DNA from: Ctena decussata
Taxonomy: Eukaryota > Mollusca > Bivalvia > Lucinida > Lucinidae
DNA length: 64,000 nucleotides
Direction of reading: 5' to 3'
Assembly: GCA_963989385.1 (NCBI GenBank)
Contig: OZ022502.1
Location: 10,183,001 to 10,247,000, forward strand
The notes beneath the pieces are model-generated. The model did not search any database, was not told the origin of the DNA, and was given only the letters and a program-made list of their open reading frames with translations. Below are positions 31,501 to 38,200 of the stretch, piece after piece (position 1 is the stretch's first letter; each line of letters starts with the position of its first letter). The translations under genes were made by a program, and so were the position numbers.

Positions 31501-33999
31501 CCCAAAGAAGAATATGTGCAGCTGGGGGTGCCTGTTTAGAATATACTCCCTTAGATTCTGCTATTATACTCCAAAGATTCCTAAATTTAACAGATGTTCC
31601 TTGACTCCTAGATACATGTTCCCATGTCCTTCAAAATACCTGTAATAACAGTTAAAGTGTCCTACAGTTTGGAAGCCAAGCTTCACCAGTTGAGACTGAG
31701 ACTGCAGAAAGATTCTATGATTACCTTCTTGAATGATAATAATGAAAAAGATATAACACAGAATTGCCATTCTTTTGTGGAGTAGAACATTTTTTTAAGC
31801 AACTTATGACAGCATTTAGGGGAATGGCTCAGAGCTCTAGATAAGAGGGGTATTTAATGATAATTGAAGGATATTTTTTTTTACTTCTCATTTAAACCAT
31901 ATGTTGTGACCCCTCATCTGAACCGTCTCATCGAGACGGTTCAGATGAGGGGCCTCAACATATGTTCTTATGCACAAATAACAAAAATTATCCCTAATTA
32001 TCACCAAATACTCCCTCTTATCTAGAGCTCTGATGGCTATACTTTTAAGTGGAGTAGCAATTTTCCCTCCATTCTCAATAGGTCAGTCAACTTTTAAAGG
32101 AAAGAATTTGCTCCTCTTGTAGCAAATTCTTTCCTTTATGAGTAGATCCCATTTTGAAAGAAATTTGTTGCCCAGGGAAGCAAAAATGAAGTCATAAAAT
32201 TTGTCTACCCTTGTAAAAATGGCAGTAAAATATGTAGGCGTAACATTCGATAAAAATTTCTTACCTTCGATGCAGTCCACGACAACAAGGGCCCCATCCG
32301 CCACCCGCAGAGCAGCAGTGACCTCAGAGGAGAAATCAACGTGTCCTGGGGAGTCGATCAAGTTGACGAGGAGTGGTTTCCCCTCTGGAGCCCCTGGAGC
32401 TGCAAGCTCGTAGTACAAGGTCACAGCACTGAAAAAAGAGAATGGAAGACACAAATGAGTTTCCTCCCTTTACCCTTAAAGGCCTAAAAATTAAAATTGT
32501 TGAATTGGCAAACACTGTAGATCCAGATGAGGTGGCTCATAATGAGCCACCTCATCTGAATCTACACTGTTTGCCCTCTAGTGTTCGAATTCTTGTTATG
32601 ATATCGCTTGGACGAAACATTTTTTGAAATTCTGTAGACGTAAATTTTGTCGTCTGCTATTTGGCGCATTAAGGGTTAATCAAGTGAGCCATCACAACAT
32701 CTTATTGGTAAAAGATTTAAATTTTCTTCGGTAAAAGATTGAAATATTTTTCAAAAAGAGGCACTTAACTACATTATATAATAAATTATTTTTCAAAGTT
32801 GGATATCAGTGCATGATAGGTAAGAGAATTGAATATTTTTCAAAGTAAAGCATGAAACTCCTTGGTATGAGATTTAAATATTTTCAAAGTTAGGCATTAC
32901 AGAGAGGCATCACATCATTGTACGTAAAAGATTTTAATTGCAGACAAACTTGTTTTAAGGGCTAATAAGAAGCAATAAAGTCTTGCTTAAATTATCTTTT
33001 TACATTTATAGAGACAAAACCTACGTTGATTTGATGGTGATTCCTTTTAGTTGCTCATCCTTGCGAGTGTCTGTCCCCCTCTTGTCCCCTGCCTGGGACA
33101 TAGAAATGACCCCCGCCCGAGCCAGAAGAGCGTCAGTGAGAGTTGTCTTCCCATGATCAACGTGGGCAATCACTGCGATGTTACGAATACTCTTCTTCTG
33201 GCCCATGGCCTTTCGCACCAGGTCTACATTAAGGTTCACCTGCAAATATTTAAGTGAAAAATAACACTAAATCAAAGTTATCCAGTTATGGTGTAAGGAT
33301 GCACATTCAGGTTACACAATTTTTGCTTCCCTTCTAAAAAGGGGTCATGCAGGTCTTAAAGAGAAGAACTTGCTCTTCTTGAAGGAAATCCTTATCTTCA
33401 GGGTCAACTATTAAAGGAAAGGATTTGCTCCTCTAGGAGCAAATTCTTACCTTTAAGAGTTGACCTCCTTTTGGAAGGGCTTTAATTTGTCCTCCAAGGA
33501 AGCAAACAGGAAATCACAGAAGTTGTTCCCCCTTGTAAAACTGGCAAAAACCATGGAGGTTTATCCATACACCTTAACGTGTCCACATAATTAGGCTAAT
33601 TACTGCATTTAACTATTGTTTTCAATTTACATGTATTATTATCATTATTTTTTTTTTTTTCCAGTTTTAATGATTTTTTTATATCTTTTTTTTTAAGCTC
33701 AATATGTGTATATAATATTTACCTTAATATTTGTAGAAATTAAAGGAATCTTAAATGACACACCCTTAACAATATTTTGGATAGATTATTTTAATAAATG
33801 AACAATATCAACTGTCTTTAAAATATCTTCTTTTTTTTGAATAGCTTTCTTTTTTTTTTCTTCTTTGACAGGTAGCAAGACTTGATTTTTAGACAATTAC
33901 AATAAATTGTTCAATTGTCCCAATAGCTAGGATAATTATACTGACAGAGACAAAAAATTACAAAAAATGTGGGATAAAATAATGTTATAATTTTACCAT
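22369..33999 (-). CDS. Elongation factor 2-like GTPase (divergent eEF2 paralogue), complete, 14 coding exons
   Basis: The gene encodes a ribosomal translocase-type GTPase of the eEF2 family, normally cytosolic. Fourteen GT-AG exons give 835 residues with every junction in phase: 33997-33999, 33025-33239, 32265-32428, 31219-31427, 30495-30728, 29572-29824, 28494-28695, 27270-27528, 25874-25978, 25509-25652, 24733-24942, 24165-24347, 23418-23550 and 22369-22562. Visible motifs are the P-loop AHVDHGKT (26-33), switch I TDTRKDEQ (57-64), DSPGHVD (98-104), NKLD (152-155), GCGLHGW (208-214), [12 protein letters not shown] in domain IV, and the C-terminus ENYLDKL. Usual eukaryotic eEF2 is about 840-860 residues. 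Several near-invariant sites differ: the diphthamide loop reads DPSHRGGAQ (His692) instead of DAIHRGGGQ, and KRGTDT replaces TRFTDT around the eEF2-kinase threonine. No frameshift or stop occurs, so the gene looks functional, but it is probably not the sole eEF2 of this animal (inference). Introns carry at least four copies of one MITE. Confidence 0.93.
23094..23294. mobile_element. Family A MITE copy 5 in eEF2-like intron 13
   Basis: CAGTGCTCCAGATAAGAAGG ... TATCTAGAGGTCTG ends and a GTCTTCTAGACGGTTCTAAT centre. Confidence 0.85.
23418..23550 (-). CDS. eEF2-like coding exon 13 (residues 728-772): domain V
   Basis: Encodes [20 protein letters not shown] and VNESF, the domain V core. Donor GTAAGT; leaves in phase 1. 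The next residue, glycine, is split across the intron. Confidence 0.92.
24165..24347 (-). CDS. eEF2-like coding exon 12 (residues 667-727): domain IV tip with diphthamide histidine
   Basis: Sixty-one codons, phase 0 at both ends, from [13 protein letters not shown] to [10 protein letters not shown]. The loop reads [20 protein letters not shown]. The histidine that becomes diphthamide in eEF2 is retained as His692, but its flanks Pro690, Ser691 and Ala696 replace the near-universal Ala, Ile and Gly. Confidence 0.93.
24618..24643. repeat. (GT)n microsatellite in an eEF2-like intron
   Basis: A TGTGTGTATGTGTGTGTG run just upstream (gene sense: downstream) of exon 11. Confidence 0.9.
24733..24942 (-). 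CDS. eEF2-like coding exon 11 (residues 597-666): domain IV
   Basis: Seventy codons, phase 0 at both ends. It encodes the helix [20 protein letters not shown], the [10 protein letters not shown] loop and [11 protein letters not shown]. All three are strong eEF2 landmarks. Confidence 0.93.
25273..25475. mobile_element. Family A MITE copy 6 in eEF2-like intron 10
   Basis: Both ends intact (CAGAGCTCTAGATAAGAGG / CCTCTTATCTAGAGCTCTG), with central palindrome AACCGTCTCGTCGAGACGG. Confidence 0.92.
25509..25652 (-). CDS. eEF2-like coding exon 10 (residues 549-596)
   Basis: Forty-eight codons, phase 0 at both ends. It encodes [20 protein letters not shown] followed by [20 protein letters not shown], the start of domain IV with the conserved SYxETV and SxNKHxRLYM blocks. 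Confidence 0.92.
25874..25978 (-). CDS. eEF2-like coding exon 9 (residues 514-548): domain III
   Basis: Thirty-five codons, phase 0 at both ends. It encodes [20 protein letters not shown] and [15 protein letters not shown], including the GAGELHLE signature of domain III. Confidence 0.92.
26265..26580. repeat. Two inverted-repeat elements in an eEF2-like intron
   Basis: Positions 26395-26575 form a long hairpin (TGTATTATTGAATTTATTAA with inverse, centre GCTCGGCAAAGCCTCGC). The preceding 26268-26400 is rich in AACGT/ACGTT, like 36560-36725. Confidence 0.7.
26655..26892. mobile_element. Family E MITE copy 5 in an eEF2-like intron
   Basis: TGAGCCACAACACGAGAAAA ... CTCGTGTCATGGCTCA ends; otherwise very close to 17803-18040. 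Confidence 0.9.
27270..27528 (-). CDS. eEF2-like coding exon 8 (residues 427-513): domain II-III
   Basis: Encodes [40 protein letters not shown] and [18 protein letters not shown], all readily aligned with eEF2. The segment [11 protein letters not shown] is more divergent from standard eEF2 than its neighbours. Confidence 0.92.
27632..27833. mobile_element. Family A MITE copy 7 in eEF2-like intron 7
   Basis: CAGAGCTCTAGATAAGAGG ... CTTATCTAGATCTCTG ends, centre CGTTTCGACGAGACGG. Confidence 0.9.
27905..28335. repeat. Family F MITE inserted in a CCCTGACTTTTCCCTGA repeat
   Basis: AATTCCCTGACTTTTCCCTG motifs at 27944 and 28212 flank a family F palindrome at 28036-28114 (GGAAAGAATTTGCTCC and inverse). 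AAATTCCCTGACC recurs near 28251, so the outer repeat seems split. Confidence 0.6.
28494..28695 (-). CDS. eEF2-like coding exon 7 (residues 360-427): domain II
   Basis: Encodes [40 protein letters not shown] and [11 protein letters not shown], the beta-barrel domain II of translational GTPases. Donor GTAGGT at 28493 downward; leaves in phase 2. Confidence 0.92.
28811..29010. mobile_element. Family B palindromic MITE copy 4 in an eEF2-like intron
   Basis: TTCTAAGTATAGAGACAGAT ... TTTTAGGTGTCC ends, GACCAGATTGCTC / GAGCAGTCTGATC core; opposite orientation to the copies at 9607 and 11012. Confidence 0.8.
29264..29502. mobile_element. Family E MITE copy 6 in an eEF2-like intron
   Basis: TGAGTCGCGACGCGAGAAAA ... 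CATGTCGCGGCTCA ends, GAGTAGCTAAGGGTCTACG centre. It lies 70 bases downstream of exon 6. Confidence 0.9.
29572..29824 (-). CDS. eEF2-like coding exon 6 (residues 276-360)
   Basis: Encodes [40 protein letters not shown] and [20 protein letters not shown]. These match eEF2 end of domain I/G' and the entry to domain II. Donor GTATGT; leaves in phase 1. Confidence 0.92.
30308..30400. mobile_element. Family F palindromic MITE in an eEF2-like intron
   Basis: GTCTACTCCTAAAGGAAAG ... CTTTAAGAGTTGAGCCCC with centre TTGCTCCTAGAGGAGCAA. Confidence 0.85.
30495..30728 (-). CDS. eEF2-like coding exon 5 (residues 198-275): G5 region and G' insert
   Basis: Encodes [20 protein letters not shown], where GCGLHGW replaces the usual GSGLHGW, then [11 protein letters not shown] and the [15 protein letters not shown] segment. 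Seventy-eight codons, phase 0 at both ends. Confidence 0.92.
31219..31427 (-). CDS. eEF2-like coding exon 4 (residues 128-197): G4 motif
   Basis: Encodes [13 protein letters not shown] and [11 protein letters not shown], the guanine-specificity NKxD motif at residues 152-155. It ends at MGDLT, with donor GTAAGT. The loop around [11 protein letters not shown] is a few residues shorter than in vertebrate eEF2. Confidence 0.93.
31830..32032. mobile_element. Family A MITE copy 8 in eEF2-like intron 3
   Basis: Intact CAGAGCTCTAGATAAGAGG / TCTTATCTAGAGCTCTG ends and centre AACCGTCTCATCGAGACGG. Confidence 0.92.
32081..32188. mobile_element. Family F palindromic MITE in eEF2-like intron 3
   Basis: TTTTAAAGGAAAGAATTTGC and its inverse around TCCTCTTGTAGC, only 49 bases from the family A copy. 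Confidence 0.8.
32265..32428 (-). CDS. eEF2-like coding exon 3 (residues 73-128): G3 motif
   Basis: Enters in phase 2 and leaves in phase 1. It encodes AVTLYYEL, then [20 protein letters not shown], the switch II / G3 segment, and ends in VVVDCIEG. The linker before G3 ([10 protein letters not shown]) is shorter than in typical animal eEF2. Confidence 0.93.
32490..32680. mobile_element. Family C palindromic MITE in eEF2-like intron 2
   Basis: GAGGTGGCTCATAATGAGCC centre, CACTGTAGATCC / GAATCTACACTG arms, and CTCTAGTGTTCGAATTC then GTCGTCTGCTATTTGG at the right. Confidence 0.8.
33025..33239 (-). CDS. eEF2-like coding exon 2 (residues 2-73): P-loop and switch I
   Basis: Acceptor TTTGCAG lies at 33240 upward and donor GTAGGT at 33024 downward. 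It encodes the N-terminal helix, P-loop AHVDHGKT (26-33) and TDTRKDEQ (57-64). The threonine matching the eEF2-kinase target is kept (Thr57), but the two residues before it are Arg-Gly instead of Arg-Phe, and the segment after it is LKGITIKST rather than ERCITIKST. Confidence 0.93.
33325..33520. mobile_element. Family F MITE pair in eEF2-like intron 1
   Basis: Two overlapping copies: a decayed one at 33335-33405 and a clear palindrome at 33405-33465 (GGAAAGGATTTGCTCCTCTA and inverse). Confidence 0.75.
33997..33999 (-). CDS. eEF2-like coding exon 1: the start codon alone
   Basis: On the minus strand ATG is followed at once by GTAAAA, and the next exon opens in phase 0 with V-N-L-N-V-D. This recovers the normal eEF2 N-terminus (M-V-N-x-x-V-D). 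An intron directly after the start codon is, as I recall, also found in vertebrate EEF2, which supports the choice of start. Confidence 0.8.
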
Positions 34000-34133
34000 T
34001 TTTGCCTTTTCTCTCCTCTGTTAACTTGGTCTGCTATCTCCGCAAAATAATGGGAAAAATCCCAGATAAGTCAAAGATGACCGCTCAGTAAGTTGTTCAC
34101 ATACTTGTGTGCTGGCTATTGACTAACTCGCGG

Positions 34134-34141
34134 TATTTATA
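34134..34141 (-). promoter_or_regulatory. Candidate TATA box of the eEF2-like gene
   Basis: TATAAATA on the minus strand, about 135 bases upstream of the start codon, in a small GC-richer pocket (TACCGCGAG). It would place transcription start near 34105-34110. No convincing 5' TOP pyrimidine tract is visible near that point, which is unusual if this were the main ribosome-linked eEF2 gene. Confidence 0.4.
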
Positions 34142-34237
34142 CGATATTGGGTATTGTGAAATACCTCATATTCTATTTTTGTCAGCCAGGATATTGGTAT
34201 TTCGAAATACACCTGTCTTTTCATGCTGATCAATATT

Positions 34238-34440
34238 GACTCTATATATTGGGACAGAATTTAATAGCTTAGTGAAGAATGTAAACCCAGATCAGGCTGC
34301 TCCTTCATTGAAAAAGCAGTCTGATCAGAGTTTGCATTCTTTACCATGGTTTTCACACATTGAAGGATAGTATAATAAGACTAATTATTCAAATGTTCGA
34401 TGGAGAAATACTATCACTGGTTCAGAATTCCCAATACTTT
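34238..34440. repeat. Palindromic repeat related to family B
   Basis: Ends with ATATTGGGACAG and TTTATATAGGG, core GATCAGGCTGCTCC / AGCAGTCTGATC. It lies just upstream of the eEF2-like promoter region. Confidence 0.6.
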
Positions 34441-35220
34441 ATATAGGGTAGTAATTTCGGAAGTATAGATCTACATAACAACCACCAAGTCATACCAAGT
34501 TTGCATTGCACAATCAGTTGAAAACTTGTATGCAGGAGTAGTCTCCCTTAGAATGATCTCCAGAAAGAAAACAAGAACAGCATAGATGTAAACAAACAAA
34601 ATGTGAACCACAAGAAAGCTGGGGATCTGTTGACAGATCTAAGAATATGGTGAATATATTTTATAATTATTGCCTACTTTTATTGGAAAAACGTTAAGTT
34701 TGACCTCTCTAAAACAAAAATCACTAGGAAACAACAATTTAAGCTTTTCATACAAATTTTAAGGTTGTATTGGGATGGTTCTTCCTCAGCTGCATTTTTT
34801 TTTCTTCATTATCCAAATGTTACATGCTTTATTTAAAATAAATTTGCCTGCAAATTTTAAACTTGCAATATCTGAACCACAAATCCTCTGGATTTTAAAA
34901 ATTCTGCAATACAAGATGTCTGCAAAACATACCTGGTAACTTGAAGTCAGTTCAAAAGCTCTTCAGAGCTTATGTTACATGTTGTACGTCTTGCCGACTC
35001 AAAATAAATCTTGTCTTGTCTGATCAGTGGCAAGTCCACCTTGGCCCACCACCACTTCTCTGTTGGATTGTTCTGTGTCTAAATTTGGCTAAAACATGTC
35101 TTTCTTTCAGTTAAAAATTCGGGGATAACTGCACTCAAAACTTGCGTAGGTAAATCATTGGTTTTACCCTAATGTGTTCAAGTATGAGGACACCTAAACC
35201 ATAATTTCCCATTTTACTTC
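34441..35220. other. No supported gene; region where the EF-hand start exon is expected
   Basis: The upstream exon supplying the start codon of the EF-hand gene should lie here or further left. Several ATG|GT occurrences exist (for example near 34650), but none is decisive. Confidence 0.4.
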
Positions 35221-35223
35221 CAG

Positions 35224-35296
35224 GGCAATGGTCCAAGTTTGGAAGGTTTGACCTTCACCCAAGTAGAAGTGAGTTCATTGCAGAAAAGATCTCCTT
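35224..35296 (+). CDS. EF-hand gene, first recognised coding exon
   Basis: Acceptor TTTTACTTCCAG ends at 35223 and donor GTAAGT starts at 35297. The open frame GNGPSLEGLTFTQVEVSSLQ then KRSP leaves in phase 1, and its last base joins the TC of the next exon to make Phe. It is short and rests on splice signals and reading-frame fit. Confidence 0.5.
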
Positions 35297-38200
35297 GTAA
35301 GTATCTGTTGAATATGTTAACACTAGAGCACACCCTGAGCAGAATACTCTGCTAGGAGCAGTCTGCTCTCGGCCTGTAATACTTCCACAGTACAAAGAAA
35401 TTTTACCTTATTTTTTGTGTTTAATATATTAATTGCCTGATAACCAGTGCCTACAATATCTGACATAATTAGCTCACTCTGTGTTCAATTTATAATATTC
35501 AACTTGCTATTCTGACTAACAGCATCAGAACAACACTGAGACAGTACAGCATAAACATATTGTGAGGTGCCCTTCCTTTAAACACACAGATCAGCATGCG
35601 CATGTATGCAAAATGATGATTTTGTTATAACATATTGCCCTAGGTCAACAGATTGTTCATGCCGCCAGGCCGCATAGCGCAGTTGGTAGCATGTCTGACT
35701 CAAGAGCTAGAGTCCCGGGTTCGATACCCGGTCCAGCCACATACTTTCCTTTCTCCTTCAGCCGATTCAAGAAGGGCAATTGTCAGTTACTGGCCAAGTA
35801 TGTGCACTTAGTACTGATCAACCGCATAGGAGGTCTAAGCCTGCCCAGGAATAGTGTCTTTAGGTTCACTGACCGTCCCGACATGACCATAGCTGTTTTA
35901 CCGTGGACATAAAGTAACAAAACAACAACAAGAGGGCCATGGTGGCCCTGAATCGCTCACCTGAGCATTAATCAGTCCACTGGCTCTGGTGAAGATTTAT
36001 AAGAGTTTTTACCATACATGGGAATGGCGGCCACCCTGGTCATGTGACAAAGATCATTTGAAGAACTTTCAATCCTTTGACCCATGTGCAGGCTCCATAT
36101 GAAATTTGAGTTTAGTCTGCCCAGTGGTTTCAGAGATGTTTGAAAATGTTTATGGATGGATGACAGAGGCAGCTTACACAAATGTTATAAGGCTCAAGTG
36201 AGCTGAAAATGGCAGAGTCGCTTCTCCCAAAAGTTCATGTTCATGTTGAGTTCCTTTGATGGATTTGAACTAGACTAAATTAGGCAAACAGAGATGATAA
36301 AATGGTAGCATCATTATCTCACTGTGATGAAACTTATAAGTATCTTTCATGGGTATGAGGTGTGGATAGAAAAATCCGTCACGAGGGTCACTGTTCGGCA
36401 TCACGAGGCTTGCCGAGTGATGCCGAACAGTGATCCCGAGTGACGGATTTTTCTATCCGCACCTCACACCCATGATAGATACTTTTTCTTGCAGACCACG
36501 TTTTGTATTATCTTTAAAACTTGTTAAAATGCGTAATTTTAGTGCCTCAGAGGTTTCTATTTGATTTTAAAAGAAGGCGCCGCTTTCAACGATCGCCATT
36601 CGGTTCTTTCCGTCAACGTCTGGCATGCATAAACTGACGTCATTTTGCCGTCTTCGTGACGTAATCGTCTAAAACGCCAACGTCACTTGACGACGCAGAT
36701 ACGTGACCTCCATTACAACCAATACGTTGAATGCTCGTGATTTTTATCCAGTCCTGGGTGAGATAACATGGGTGAGATAAGATTTGTAGGTATAGGGGAA
36801 GCACGCGGATATCCTTATCTGGTGTGCAAGAAAATGTATTCCAAGGAGTTAACTTGATTTAGATTTGACCTAGTGACCTATCTTTTGACCCGACATGTCC
36901 CAGTTTCAAACTTGGCCTAGATTTTATGGAGATAAACATTCTGACAAAGTTTCATGAAGATTGGATCAAAACTGTGCCCTCTAGGCTGTGCACAAAGTTT
37001 TTCTAAGATTTGACCTAGTGACCTAGTTTTTGACCTGACATGACCCAGTTTCAAACTTGGCCTGGATATTGTGAGGATAAACATTCTGACAAAGGTTCTT
37101 GAAGATTGAATCAAAAATGTGCCCTCTAGAGAGTACACAAAGTCGTTCTTATATCTGACCTAGTGACGTAGTTTTTGACCCGACATGATCTACTTTCAAA
37201 CTTGGCCTAAATATTGTGATGATAAATATTCTGACAAAGTTTCAAAAAGATTGGATCAAAACTGTGTCCTCTAGAGCGTACACAAGGTTTTTCTAAGATC
37301 TGACCTAGGTTTTGACCCGACATGACCCAGTTTCAAACTTGGCCTAGATATTGTGAGGATAAACATTCTGACAAAATTTCATTAGGTTTGGATCAAAACT
37401 GTGACCTCTACAGCGTACACACGGTTTTCCTAATATCTGACCTAGTTTTTGACCCGACATGACCCTGTTTCAAACCTGGCCTGGATATTATAAGAATAAA
37501 TATTCTGACAAAGTTTCATTGAGATTGGATCAAAACTGCCCTCTGGAGTGTATACAAGGTCGTTCATTTATTTGACCTAGTGACCTAGTTTTTGGCCCGA
37601 CACCACCCAGTTTCAAACTTTACCTAGATTTCATAACGATAAACATTCTGACAGAGTTTCATGAAGATTGGATCAAAACTGTGCCCTCTAGGGTGTACAC
37701 AAGGTTTTTCTAAGATTTGACCTAGTGACCTAGTTTTCAACACGCCATGACCCAGTTTCAAACTTGTCCTACATATTATGAGGATGAACATTCTGACATA
37801 GTTTCATGAACTTTGGATCAAAACTGTGCCTTCTACAGTGTACACAAGGTTTTTCCTACGATTTGACCTAGTGACCTAGTTTTTGACCCAACATGACCCA
37901 GTTTCAAACTAGGCCTAGAGTTTATGGAGATAAACATTCTGACAAAGTTTCATAAAGATTGGGTCAAAACTGTGTCCTCTAGAGCGTACACAAGGTTTCT
38001 CTATGATTTGACCTAGTGACCTTGTTTTTGACCCGACATAACTCAGTTTCGAATTTGTCGTATATAATTAGGATAACATTCTGACAAAGTTTCATGAATT
38101 TTGGATCAAAACTGTGCCTTCTAGGGCGTACACAAGGTTTTTCTAAGATCTGACCTAGTTTTTGACCCAACATTACCCAGTTTTGAACTTAGCCTAGATT

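Noticed and set aside
34000..34020. 5' TOP tract for the eEF2-like gene
   Set aside because: The pyrimidine run CCTTTTCTCTCCTC is on the plus strand, so it is purine-rich in the transcript.
35669..35740. A functional tRNA gene
   Set aside because: Boxes are perfect, but the head is followed by a body and tail that recur at 10163-10410, so it is a SINE. The same reasoning applies to the minus-strand tRNA-like head at 16336-16407.
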